NCBI GenBank assembly: GCA_037176725.1
Contig: JAZBRS010000060.1
Coordinates: 52,914,001 to 52,978,000, forward strand
Reading direction: 5' to 3'
DNA length: 64,000 nucleotides
Source of the DNA: Posidonia oceanica
Taxonomy: Eukaryota; Streptophyta; Magnoliopsida; Alismatales; Posidoniaceae
The notes below the pieces were generated by a model. That model made no database searches, had not been told where the DNA came from, and saw only the letters and a program-made list of their open reading frames with translations. Made by a program: the position numbers and the translations under genes. The first letter of the stretch is position 1. Each line of letters starts with the position of its first letter. Positions 1 through 11,174 of the stretch are shown one piece after another.

Positions 1-1096
1 CCTCTGAATTGTGATCCACTAGCAAAGTCTGGCCTGAACTCGGTGTATTCTTCGACACTGGCTTGCTGTTGGTGGTCTCTGACTAATGTTGGGTCGGCGA
101 TGCATGTCCGGCTTAGGAATGTCCTGTCCTTAGCCATACTGGCCCAGTGATCTCTGTAGCAGGCAACAGCGTGCCTTGGCTCGGAATTGAGTGGGGACCT
201 TGCAGTGTTCAATAAAGAGATGCTAAATGAATGCATGATTGATGCAAATGTTTTGTCGTCCTCAGTATATGGAATGCTTTCAATGCCTGCTATAGAGAAG
301 GGAGGGTCTCAAATCTCATTCGACTCTACCTGGACTCTTAGCTGTTGGTAGCACTCAGGGAAGGATAATGGTGTGTTTGGTTGGCGGTGAGATGAGAATG
401 GGCTTCGTGCCAAGCCCTCTCTAGGACCTACACCTTCTCTTTTAATTCTTTTGTTTTGCTCCCACATAGACGACCAGGCTTACTCTATCCCTGTCTTGGA
501 GGTAACGGATGCTTGGTCTGATGTTCAAGAGCTATCACTGCTAAAGGGGTGGCTAGTCCCTGGGGAAATGTGTGCTTCCCAAGCATGGGCTTCGACTCCT
601 CTCCAAGGTTGGTTGAGGGAATGGGGCTACTCTGCTCGCCTCTAACTCTAGGGCTAGCTTCTATCTTCGTCTTCTATCTTCTTGTTCTTTTGTGCCCTGG
701 TAGGCGGATATATAAATTTTGTATGGCTCACACTTTCGCTCTCGCCCTAGCATTTTGTCTCCCTCTCGAGGTGTAGGTCCTAGGAGGTTTGAACATTTCG
801 TCCATTCTCATATTGAAGGTGGCTCCCTTACTGGCTAAGACATCTAGGTAGGACCAGATGAAGCAAGGTTGGACCCCTTCTCGAGCAGGCAAGCTCTTCC
901 AGTTTTCCTCATTGGACCATGATTGTAATGCATGATGATGGTATTGTATGCTACGCGCAAATGCTGTTCATGACCGGCAGGATAGCATGTAAAGCAAATA
1001 AAAGAGTGTAGATGCGAGTGCATGCTAGTGGGGTGGTCATGCATGCATGAGATGCAGGGGGAAGGGAATTTTGCAAGGTAAGGATACAATTCTAGA
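1..1096 (-). other. Element A spacer downstream of pol
   Basis: Non-coding part of element A after its integrase stop. It aligns by eye with 15660-16760 of element B: both have the run 'ggacctacacct', a T-rich stretch, a 'cctcaTag/cacaTag' pyrimidine tract and the shared segment 'agacatctaagtagtgccag'-like around 838-860. No conserved ORF is visible. Any accessory ORF matching the one in B would lie left of base 1. Confidence 0.6.
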
Positions 1097-4000
1097 TTAC
1101 TGGTAGTATTTTTTGAGGTAGCAGGCATTGACTGGCTCGAACTGCTCGACCTGATCCATGCTCTCGAGGATTGCTGCACCCCTAGAGAATATCTGCTTGA
1201 TGATGTAAAGACCATGCCAGTTGGGCCGGAATTTGCCTCAGCCGTCAGGGAGGTGAATAGCTCCAGGACCAAGTCACTCGGCGTGAAGCTTCTGGGTCTG
1301 ACTTTCTTCTGATAGGATCTGGCCATCCTCTTCTGATAGCATTGAGCGTGGTGCATCGCCTGCAGTCTATGCTCGTCGATCAGGTTCAACTGGGCACAGC
1401 GGTCTTCAACCCATTCTGCTTCTTCCAGTTCCGCCTCCTTTAGGATTCGTAAAGACGGGATCTCAACTTCAACAGGTAAAACTGCCTCCATGTCATAGAC
1501 CAGCGAATATGGAGTTGCTCCTGTCGAGGTCCGGACCAATGTTCTGTAGGCCCATAGTGCATATGGGAGCTTGTCGTGCCAATTCTTGTGAGTTTCTGTC
1601 ATCTTCTTGAGGATCTTTATCAAGTTCTTGTTGGCTGACTCAACTGCGCCATTCATCTGTGGCCGATAAGGGGAGGACTTGTGGTGTTTGATCTTGAAAC
1701 TGTGCAGGCATTCCTCCATTCTCTTGGCTGTGAAGTTCGTGCCATTGTCAGAGATGAGTGCATATGGGACCCTGTAACGGGCAATGATATTGTTCCTAAT
1801 GAACTTCTCCGTTACTACGGCCGTTACTGTCTTGTACGAGGCCGCCTCTACCCATTTGGTAAAGTAGTCGATCGCCACAAGGATGAAGCGATGACCGTTG
1901 GAGGCCGCAGGATGGATTGTGCCAATGACCCCCCAAGTGGAGAAGGGCCAAGGTGACGCCATGCTATGAAGCTGCTGCGGTGGCGCATGGATGAAATTCC
2001 CACGTATCTGACAGTTGTGGCATTTGTGCACGAACTGGCAACAATCCGCCTCCATAGTGGACCAGAAGTAGCCTTGCAACATAATTTTCTTGGCTAGTAA
2101 CACGCCGTTCATGTGTGAGCCGCATGTCCCTACGTGGACCTGAACCATTAGCGCGTCGGCCTCTCTTTTGTTTGTGCAGCGCAAGAGCATCTGATTGTAG
2201 GACCTTCTGTAGAGATGTCCTGCTCCCAAGACATATTTGGACACTAGGCGTGCCATAGTCTTTCTGTCTACTGCTGGAGTGCCAGTTGGGAGGTTGCCAG
2301 ACTCCAGGAAGACCTTGACGTCATTGTACCAGGGTGATTCTTCTGTAATAACTGCTTCCTCGATACTCATGTAGTGTGTGGGCTGCTCAACGCGGGTGAC
2401 TGATACGTCCACTGCATTGTCTTTGGGTATGGAAGGCCAGGAGGCTAAGGTTGCCAAAGCGTCTGCATAGGCATTCTTGGCTCTATTCATGAAGGTGAAG
2501 CGAGTCTCCTCGAAATGCTCGATGAGTTCTAGCAGGTATTCATGGTATGGCACTAGCTTGGGGTCCTTGGTCCTCCAGTTGCCATTGACTTGGGAGACGA
2601 CTAGCATTGCATCGCCGTGCACATGCAACTTCCGCACACCATGCTCAAGTGCGACTCGCAGTCCTAGGATATAGGCTTCGTATTCTGCCTCGTTGTTGGT
2701 GCAGCTGAAGATCATTTTCCTGGCAAATGGGATTAGTTCTCCCTGTGGTGTTGCTAGGACTGCTTCGATGCCTCTGCCTCTTTTATTGATGGCGCCGTCA
2801 AAAAACATGTGCCATTGAAACTCGTCCTTGGGATCCTTCTGTTCAGCATCTTCCAAGGTGAACAAGATGTCCTCATTGGGGAACTGCATCTGCAGGGCCT
2901 GATATTTAGGCAATGGTAAGTCGGCCAAGTGATCTGCTACAGCCTGTCCCTTCATCGATTTCTGGGTGATGAAGGTGATGTCGTACTGAGATAAGAGCAC
3001 TTGCCACTTGACACATCGGCCTACTAGTGCGGGCTTCTAAAATAGATATTTCATTGGATCATGCCGGCACAGAAGTAGAACGAGGTAGGCCATCATATAG
3101 TGCCTCAGCTTTTGTGCAGCCCAGGCTAGGGAAAGGCAGGTTTTCTCGATCATTGTATACCTAGCTTCACAGTCATTGAACTTCCTGCTCAGGTAGTAAA
3201 TGGCGCGCTCTTTGCGACCTGATTCATCATGCTGACCCAAGACTGCGCCTACAGAGTGCTACGTCGTTGAGAGGTACAGCAGCAGTGGTCTTCCTGGTGT
3301 GGGAGGAACCAAGACAGGGGGCTTAGTTAGGAGCTGCTTGATCTTTTCAAATGCAACTTGGCATTCGTCGCTCCACTTGATTTGTGCATTTTTTCTCGAG
3401 AGTTTGAAAATCGGCTCACAAATGGGCGTAAGTTGTGCAACGAATCGACTGATATACTGAAGTCGCCCCAGTAGGCCTCGGACCTCCTTTTCAGTGGCAG
3501 GGGATGGCATTTCATTGATGGCTTGGGCTTTGCTGGGATCTACCTCAATTCCCCTCTGGCTGACAATATAGCCTAGGAGTTTTCCAGATGATACGCCGAA
3601 GACGCATTTGTTGGTATTGGGCCTGAGCTTATAGCGCCTAAGGCGGTCGAACAGCTTCTTTAGGCAGGTAAGATGGTCCTCAGGCTCCCGGGACTTGGCA
3701 ATCATGTCATCCACGTAGACCTCCACTTCTTGGTGCATAAGGTCGTGGAACAGAGTCGTCATCGCCCTTTGATAAGTTGCCCCAGCATTTTTTAGTCCAA
3801 ACGGCATTACTCTGTAGCAGAAGACTCCCTAGGGGGGTGATGAAAGATGTCTTTTCCATGTCTTCTTCTGCCATTTTAATCTGATTATAGCCTGAAAAGC
3901 CATCCATGAAAGATAGCATCTTGTGGCCTGCTGTATTGTCTACTAGAACATTTATGTGCGGTAGAGGAAAGTCATCCTTGGGACTGGCTTTGTTCAAATC

Positions 4001-4651
4001 TCTATAGTCGATGCACATGCGGACCTTTCCGTCCTTTTTAGGCACGGGCACAATGTTTGCAAGCCATTCCGGGTGCAGAACGACCTTGTGGAAGCTGACA
4101 TTGTGCTGCTTCATAATTTCCTCCTTGATCATCAACAGCCACTGTGATCGCCATCTCCTGAGCTTCTGTTTAACTGGCTTCACATCTGGGTCTAGTGGTA
4201 GTGTGTGTACCACTATCTCGACATCTAAGTCGACCATATCATCATAGCTCCAAGCGAAGACGTCTGCATATTCCGTGAGGAATGCAATGAACTCTTCCCG
4301 GGCTTGGGGGGACAATTTGGCGCTAATACGAACCTACTTAATGTCCTCGACCGTGCCGATGTTGATGATCTTTGTTTCTTCTTCGACGTGTAGGTTTGGT
4401 CCTTCTGGATCGTCGCCGAAGGGTTGGAACTCAGGCAAAGGTTCGTCATTCTCTTCTATGCCTGTATCCTCCTCCTCATAAGCTATGAGTTCCAAGAGGA
4501 TCTCCTTCTCAAAGGTTGGATTTGTGACATCGAAGGAGCAAATCTGTTCAGCATCCTAGCCCTGATGGCGCTTCAGGATAGTCACGCTAACCCACGTGTT
4601 TCTGTATGCCCGCTGCATAGGCTCAGCTCTGGTGGCTTCTGGCTCTGCTGG
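1097..4651 (-). pseudogene. Element A pol: reverse transcriptase, two RNase H domains, integrase (broken)
   Basis: 3' half of A's polyprotein gene. The RT fragment (3259-4315) keeps YVDDM near 3715 but changes frame around 3800-3840. Next comes the Ty3-type RNase H remnant, with in-frame TAG codons at 3259-3261 and 3037-3039, both where element B has a Gln codon. The second RNase H (FDGA, NNEAEYEA, GDAMLV) and integrase (3000-1100) are long and open. The integrase has lost two codons at the position of B's W-G-I-D-V-I-G, so the first catalytic Asp is missing, while SDNG and the ES motif remain. A further frameshift near 1240-1290 scrambles the C-terminal integrase domain. Similarity to B is high throughout. 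Nonfunctional with high confidence. Confidence 0.93.
4647..4651. repeat. Target-site duplication of element B, left copy
   Basis: GCTGG directly before the TGTAGCGATCCC end of B; identical to 32834-32838. A 5-bp duplication is normal for Ty3/gypsy integration. Confidence 0.93.
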
Positions 4652-5279
4652 TGTAGCGATCCCGATCGGAACCAGGCTCGCTATTATCCAGCGGCGATTG
4701 AGATCCGAGGAAGAGGCTCAACTCGAAAACACTTGGAATCGAGGAGAAAAAGGAAAGATAAGACAAATCAGAGTCGCCACCATGTCTATTAACGGGAGAC
4801 AAGGAAAACCGGGGAAGTGCGTGAATTAACACGCAAAACCGAGCAAGAAATGCAAAGCAAAGCAATGCAAAGGAAAACAAATGCAAACAAATGCAAATGA
4901 GATGACTCTAGCCTAGGATAAGGGCAGTACGGTCATTGCGGGCCAAAAGACAGGGTAAGGACTCCTGTTACGTGCGGGGAAGGTGTTAGGCACCCCCGAC
5001 ACGCCCGAGAATCGGTCTTTCTAGGCTTACGCTCGCATACGCAGGGAAATGCAGGATTGAATGCCTATGTGCCTATAAGTGCCTGAATGAATGCTCAAGG
5101 TGTGCTCTAGGTGGGGAGAAACAAAGCAAGGAAGTAAACGTGCTCTCTAAGTGCTCAGCTGCGCTGTCTGTGTTCCGAATTAGGCGAAACCTAGCTCGTG
5201 AGAACTCCAGGCAGTAAGCATCACAGCCCTATATGCAAATGCAGGCGAGAAAGCAAAACAACAAGGAAACCATGCAATG

Positions 5280-5590
5280 CAATCGACATGCAAGGGAAAA
5301 CGGCGTAAAACACGCAAAACGAGGCGAGAAATGAGCAACGCACGCAAAACGATGCAAAAGAGCGAAAGCGGCGCGCAAAACAAGCGAGAAAGCGAGACAG
5401 CACGCGAAACGAGACAAGAGAACAGAAAACCATGCAAAACGAGACGAGAAAACAGAATGGCATGCAAAACGGAGCGAAAGAATAAAACTGGCACGCAAAA
5501 CAAGCGAGAAAGCAAGACAGCACGCAAAACGAGACAAGAAAACAGATGGGCACGCAAAACGGTGCCAAAACAGCGAAGCAAAAACCTCGG
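5280..5590. repeat. ~30-bp tandem repeat in B 3' LTR
   Basis: About ten imperfect copies of a unit like 'cacgcaaaacgagacaagaa' plus 'aacagaa...'. The repeat lacks stop codons in several frames and produces overlapping spurious ORFs on both strands. The same array is at 27495-27805 in the 5' LTR and, in diverged form, at 54480-54760 in solo LTR E. Confidence 0.85.
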
Positions 5591-6030
5591 AAAAGCCATG
5601 CGAATGCAAGAATGCAGAAAAGATTAGAAGTAGCCAAAGGGGAGGCAAAACAACGTATGTGTAAGAACAGACGTCGTTTAGGACCGCTCAGAGTAGGTGT
5701 GAAGACCTACGGAGGGGAGAGTTGTGCAAACGGAGGGATTACCACTTCTTAGCGACTGTTTCCCACTAAACCGTTCCACGGTGTGTCTCGCATGCTGCCC
5801 AAAGCTCGCGACGCGATCGGATCGTGGAAAAGGGGGAAGAAAGTCACATTAAGTGATAAATCCAGGGAAAACTCAACACAAAAACACACGGGGGTACGCG
5901 AAATGGGGATTTGAAGGTACGAGCAAAAAGGGGAGGCCCTATTCTACATGCTCAAAGAGACAGAAAGCGAAAACAAGAAAAACTGTGCAAATGGCGTGCA
6001 AATGCAATGCAAGGGTTCAGGAGGACATAC

Positions 6031-6051
6031 CTGGAAATCCGGGAGCCTGAT
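6031..6051 (-). other. Candidate 21-nt micro-exon in B 3' LTR
   Basis: In sense the segment is preceded by TTTCAG and followed by GTATGT, as an exon would be. It starts ATCAGGC and ends TTTCCAG. Homologous 21-nt segments with the same borders occur at 28247-28267 (5' LTR), 55184-55204 (E) and 42142-42162 (old fragment, where GT has become TT). Splicing is inferred, not shown. Confidence 0.4.
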
Positions 6052-8721
6052 CTGAAATCTGTCTAGTCCATGCTGAAGAACGCTTCGCTGCGGTCGCCTG
6101 GGCAGCTTACTTGAGAAGATCCAACGGCTGGATTGAAAGATATCGCAGCTTCAAGGCAGAAGGACCAGAACAGGGGAGAAGAATGGATCTAGGTGTTCAG
6201 GAGGTCCTAGGGGTGTGCAAAAGGTCCTCCCAAGTGAAAGGGAGCTAAAAGCGCTTAGTGTGTGCAAGAAGATGCTAAAATGCAAGACTAGATGAGTGCA
6301 GGATGCATGCAAAAGCAAGAAAAAGCAAAGAGAAGAAACTGGGAAAAGCCAGGAGTTCAGAAAGCATTTTGAAAAAGAAAAGGGGCTAAAAATGCAAGTT
6401 TTCCAGAAAACAGGGGTCCACAGGAAAGGGTTTTGAAAACAGGAGAGGACAAGGGTCCATTTTGCAAAAAAACTAGACTCAGAAAGTTATTTTGAAAAGA
6501 GGGTATGCTTTAAAGGAGGTTTTGAAAGCAAAAAGGGATCAGAAAGCAATTTTAAGAAAACTAGGGTCTAAAATGCAAATTTTCTAGAAAACAGGGTTCT
6601 GAGGAGTCTGAGATTACTGGTGGAGGGTCTGCATGCAATTTGGTAGGCATAGGAGCTAGAATGCAACCTAGGGGCAAAATGGTCTTTTCACATGATTTTT
6701 TAAAACATGCATGGACCTATGTGTGATTTTGAAATCATGCAGGGGCTGAAAATGCAATTTAATATGGAAAACATGCTCTGAAAATTAAATAACAGGACCA
6801 CAGTGCAATTTCTGGAAAAGACAAGGGCCAAAATGCAATATAGTAAGCAAAAATGCATAGAAAACAGTTACTGTCCATTTAGAATGGACCTAAATGCAAA
6901 TATGCAAAAACAGCAGGGCAAATGTGCAATGCAACAAGCAAAAAATAGAAATAAAGCCTAAGTTCTACAGTGCAGAAGATTAAAATGCAAAAACAGAAAA
7001 CAAGGGGGGCCCAGAATGCAATATGATATGGTAAACTATATGCATTAAATCTAAATAATCTACTGCAGGATCTACATGCAGAAATTGAAAACAGGAGGGC
7101 TAAAGCGTAAAAAAATATAACTAGAAAGCACAGTAAATGGATCAGCATGCAAATAAGGAAAAACATAGATATTTCATGCAATTTAATATGGTTTCGGTTC
7201 AAAAATCAGCAGATTAAACTAAATAAAGGACTGGAATGTAAAATGATAAAAACTCAGACCAGAAATGCAATATTTGCAAGAAAACTTAGATATCAGAAAA
7301 ATAAGTGAACAGTGCTATGGCCGACGGCCATGGACACTGTAGCAGCAAGCTGCCAGCGTCCATGAACGCCGGCACGGGGGTGTTGGAGCGGCGCAGACCG
7401 GTGGGGAGGCGCCTCCAGGTCCTGACGGAGGTCGGACGATGCTCGGCGGAGGGCGACGCAGCCTGGAGCGCGCTGGAGCGGTCGCTGGAGTTCTGCAGAG
7501 TCTCAGGAGATTCGTCCGGCCGATCAACGCGGCGACGCTGCGTTATGAGGGCCGGAGAACGCTCCTGGGACTCGTGCGGAGCTGAGACGATCGCGGGAGC
7601 TGCGTTCCGCTGCTCGGAGCGACGAGGCGACCAAAGAACTGCGCCGGAGAAGACGACCGGAGCGGCGAGCAGAAACGGGGCAAGAGGGCCGGAAACCTAC
7701 TTCTAAAGGGTTGAGGAGCAACGCGGGATGAAAAGAAGACTAAGGGAGCAAGAATATACCTGTTTCCGTGGCTGGGATGTCCTCTCGACGCAGGTGGCTT
7801 CAGAGGTCGCCGGTGGAGCTCGTCCGGTTGCTGTGGATGCTGTCTGCTGCTCACGAGGACTGGGATCGACTCGGAGCGACCCTCCGGAGCTTCCTGGATG
7901 GTTGGACGGCTGCTGCGAAGACCGGCAGAAGATCTGGCTGATCGTGGGTTCGCAGAGGCAGCCGGAGGTCGGGGGGACTGTTCGCTGCGCGCCGGACTGG
8001 ATGGGACCCTCCGGGAGGTTGCTGGAGGTCTGGGGAAGGGTTCTGGGCGGTCGAATTAGGTTTCTAGAGAGCGTAGGTGGAGATTGAAGGTTATTGGGTT
8101 TTCTGGTCCGAAGGTGGGGTAAGTGTTTGTGGTGGCGTTTGGGGTCTGTAGTGGATGGTTTGGTTTGCTGTCAGGCATTTCTGGAAGGTGGATGTCTGGT
8201 GGATTCTTGGGTGAAGTTTGGGAAGAAGCCACGGGCTGTGGTGAGGGGAATTGTGTGGTGGGTTGTCTTGGGTTTACAGGTGGAGTGTCGGGTGATCAGG
8301 GGTAGTTTTATGTGATGGAAAGACAGTGGAATGGTGGAGGAAGAAAGCTGGGTTTCTAGGTGAAGTTGGGGAATCAAACGGGAGAGAAATTGGGGCTTGA
8401 ACGGGCGCTGGTTCGTTGGACAAGAAAGAGGATGATCTACTGAACTTAAAGAAGGAAAAAAAGGGATGTTTCTGGTGTGGGAATGCTCTGGGATTCAGGC
8501 CCTTCTCCGGGATGCCAAGGACTCTCCAACACTCCCTTCTGCTCTCTCTTCTCACTCTGGAATTGGAAGGAATGCAGAGGAGAAGGAAGGTCGCACAGGT
8601 GGGAAAAAGTTGGAAATTCTGGTTTCTCTCAGGTTGGGTTCTCTCTGATTGCTCTCTCTGGATCGCTCTCTCTGGATTGCTCTCTCTCTGCCCAGCCTCT
8701 TCCGGAGCTGAAGGACGCAGG

Positions 8722-8729
8722 CTTATATC
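8722..8729 (-). promoter_or_regulatory. TATA box of B 3' LTR
   Basis: Sense GATATAAG at the junction between the low-GC U3 and a GC-rich stretch. It implies a transcription start about 30 bp downstream (near 8695), a U3 of about 1.93 kb and an R-U5 of about 4 kb. The same box is at 30925-30932 in the 5' LTR. Confidence 0.55.
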
Positions 8730-9068
8730 AGGAGGAGCTGCTGCTGGCGCGCTGCTGAATTCAAACTCATCGGTGGCACTGCAGCAGACGCGATGGATGT
8801 CGGCGAGTCGACCGGCATTCAAAGCCTCCGGAAAAGGCGCTGAGAGATGAGAGAGCGGCGGGCTGCTGTTGCATGATCTGATGGAGAGGGAGCTTGAAAT
8901 TTAAAAAGGAGAGGGAGGACTGTTGGCAGCAGCTCGCGGGAAGAAAGAAACCAGTGGAAGCGCGAGGAAGAAGAAGGGGGAGAAGGAAGCGGGCCGGACT
9001 GCTGCGGGCCGAAAAAAAAGAAAGAAAAAAGAAAAAAAGAAGAAACGGGCCGGATTGAGCCCAGTAAG

Positions 9069-9107
9069 GAAAGAAAGAAAGAAAGAAAGAAAGAAGGAAG
9101 GAAGAAA
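9069..9107. repeat. (GAAA)n microsatellite in B U3
   Basis: Run of GAAA/GGAA tetramers in a purine-rich tract; also at about 31272-31310, and as TTTC at 62225-62260 in F. Confidence 0.85.
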
Positions 9108-9119
9108 GAGAGGGTAGAA

Positions 9120-9900
9120 TGGGGAAATAAAATAGGTAAAAATAAACTAAAAATAAGTAAAAATATTAGAAGAGTTTTGCTGTAGGTTAGGACTTTAATT
9201 AGGATTTCTTAATGATTATTTTGAGTTGATTAATGTGTTTTGGGTTTGATTAGGGTTTTAGGGCTTTGGTTTTGTTTTTAATTGGTTTTCACTTAATTAA
9301 ATGTTGGTTAAACCTTTTTTAAATTGTTTTAAAAATTGTATTTCCGTTGTTGGACACTTAGAATATTAATTAGGATTTTTTAGGTTTTGTTTTCCCATTA
9401 ATCAGGGTTGATTTTAGATTTTTAGGTTGTAGTCGTGTTAAGGTTTTTCTTTCTTAAGTATCTTAAGTTATGTCTTGATTTTTTATTTATTGATTTTTCT
9501 TGAAGTTTTTAGTTGGATTTTTCTGGTTTGATAGGGTGTTTTTTAGGCTTTTCAGATGTGTTTTCTTTTTCTTTTTTAATTAAGTTTTAACTTGTTTTTC
9601 TTATGTTTATTAGGTTAGGTCTTTTGCCTTCCTTAATTACTTGTTTTAGTATTTGATTTTTTAATTCTTCCTTTTGGGTTTGTTTTTTAATTCTTCTGAT
9701 GGATTTTTACCTTTGATGGGTTTTGATTTTATTTTAGCTTTTTCCTTGATTTTTCAGTGTTTTCTTTTGATTTGTTTTGCATTTTTTAGTTTGTATGCTT
9801 GGTTTTCTTTTTAGCTTGCTTAAGTTAAGTTTAAGTTGTTAATTGCTTGTTTAACATTTTTTAATTGTTTTTCTTAGGGTTCTGATTTGCTCCTTTTATG
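9120..9900. other. T-rich (A-rich in sense) U3 tract of B
   Basis: About 780 bp in which plus-strand T runs of 3-6 recur at close spacing, with almost no long ORF. The sense strand is therefore A-tract rich. The matching tract in F (61480-62120) is read directly in sense. No gene is visible. Confidence 0.7.
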
Positions 9901-10630
9901 TTTTGAGGTTTTGCAGATTTTTATGGGTTTTTGTGGATTTTTGCAAGAGAAGGAAAAGTAAAAGAGAAGGAGGAAGGAAAAGGGGAAAAGGGGGAAATGA
10001 GAGGAAAAGAGATAGGTTGGAGGAAAACGATTTTTTAAAATTCAGAAAAAGGGTTAAAAATAAAGTAAAAATAGGGATAAGATAGAGGAAGGATAGCAGC
10101 ACAGAGGGGGCCCACAGCTAGACCGGAAAAAGGATAAGAAAGGGATGAAAAGAGAGATGATAATCAGGAGAGAGAGAGGAGAGAGAAAATGATAATCCCG
10201 GAGAGAGAAAAGGATAATTTGGGTGGAAGAGGGTCTTAATGGTCTTGGAATGGGGTGAGAATTAGTGACTGGGTAGTCTAGGGTTTGAAGTCTTGGTTCT
10301 AAAGTTTTGGTTTGATTCTAAAGAGGTTTTGCAGGGGTTTCAAGGTGTAGAAAAAGGGTAGTTTTGCCTAGGTTTTCTAGGGTTTTTGGGAATGGGTTAG
10401 GTTTGGAAATTTCTAAGTTTTTAGGTAGGTTTGTTGAGTGGATAGTGGGGGGTTTTCCTATGGATTTTGGTTAGGTTTTGAGGTTGGGAAGGGGGGCAAA
10501 GGTCTGGGCCAAGACAGGCTGATCTTGGAGGGTAAAGAGGAGGATTAGGGTTAGGGTTTGGTTGAGGTTTGATCCAGCAATCACCAGGAGGGCTCCAAGG
10601 GTCCAAGCCTGCCAAGATGGGGTGTCAACA

Positions 10631-10646
10631 GATGCCCCTCCCTGAG
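10631..10646 (-). other. Polypurine tract of element B
   Basis: Sense CTCAGGGAGGGGCATC directly before the TGTTGACACC of the 3' LTR, the position at which plus-strand DNA synthesis is primed. Element D has the related TCCAAGGAGGGACATC at 44527-44542. Confidence 0.85.
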
Positions 10647-11170
10647 CGAGGGCAAGCGGAGCACGGCCGCTGCTCAGGGTTGACAAGACACCCCATCTGA
10701 CCGGCGGGAGCAGCGGATTGCTATGGGCGTGAGCTACTTATTCGGCGGATGCACCGAAGATCGTAGCCCGTTGCCGCAATGCAAGATGCCAATGCAGATG
10801 GATGCTGTGCTGTGTGTGATATGCTAAATGCAATGCAAGAGTTAGTATAAAAGTTAGTGCAGCTATAAGAAAATGCTGATGCTGTGCAAGTGATACTGAA
10901 GTAATATGTAGTGCTAGCTAAGAAAGTGCAGAGATGATGCAGGAAAAATGATAAAAAGGTGCGATGTGGCGCGAATATCTGGCAGGGAGGTCAGACTTGC
11001 GCGACAAAGCAAGGGAAAGCAGAGTGCAGCTGGTCCCCGCCCGGGGAGCAAGCTAGCAGAGAGAAGAGAAAGGGGCGCGAGGGGAGAGAGGCCAACTCTC
11101 CTATCGCAGAAAGGGGGTGCGTGACTTCGTCTTCCTGGGACAAGGCCACGCTGAAAAGGAGAAAAAAATG
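10647..11170 (-). other. Element B untranslated region next to the 3' LTR
   Basis: Short-range repetitive 'atgctgatgc/aatgcaa' stretch at 10770-10930, then unique GC-rich sequence. No convincing ORF. Confidence 0.5.
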
Positions 11171-11174
11171 ATAA

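Larger units (their letters stand above)
4652..10630 (-). repeat. Element B 3' LTR (5,979 bp)
   Basis: Near-identical to 26868-32833. From the sense 5' end (right side): TGTTGACACCCC; a U3 that is A-rich in sense, at 9120-10100; a GC-rich stretch with a TATA box at 8722-8729; a GC-rich transcribed segment at 7300-8080; a splice-donor-like ACAG|GTATAT at 7759; about 1 kb of degenerate 'TGCATTTTAGCCC'-like repeats; a micro-exon-like segment at 6031-6051; a 30-bp tandem repeat at 5280-5580; and the conserved 22-bp GGTGCCTAACACC hairpin at 4976-4997. A PBS-like relic (GGTGGCGACTCTG in sense) lies near 4763-4780, inside the LTR. Confidence 0.95.

Noticed and set aside
451..776. Short plus-strand ORFs at the left edge
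   Set aside because: They lie in the post-pol spacer of A, on the wrong strand, with no similarity to the equivalent spacer of B at the protein level.
5180..5650. Three overlapping ~139-aa minus-strand ORFs and a plus-strand ORF (also at 27396-27880 and 54329-55035)
   Set aside because: They arise because the ~30-bp tandem repeat has a period divisible by three and lacks stops in several frames. The predicted proteins are hydrophobic or basic repeats without domains, and different frames are open equally.
7305..7854. ORFs of 60-133 aa on both strands in the GC-rich part of the B LTR
   Set aside because: Short, overlapping, on both strands, GC-driven, and not conserved in E or F at the protein level.
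8274..8822. 182-aa minus-strand ORF in the B 3' LTR
   Set aside because: Interrupted in the near-identical 5' LTR by the extra A and the 14-bp deletion, so it is not maintained.
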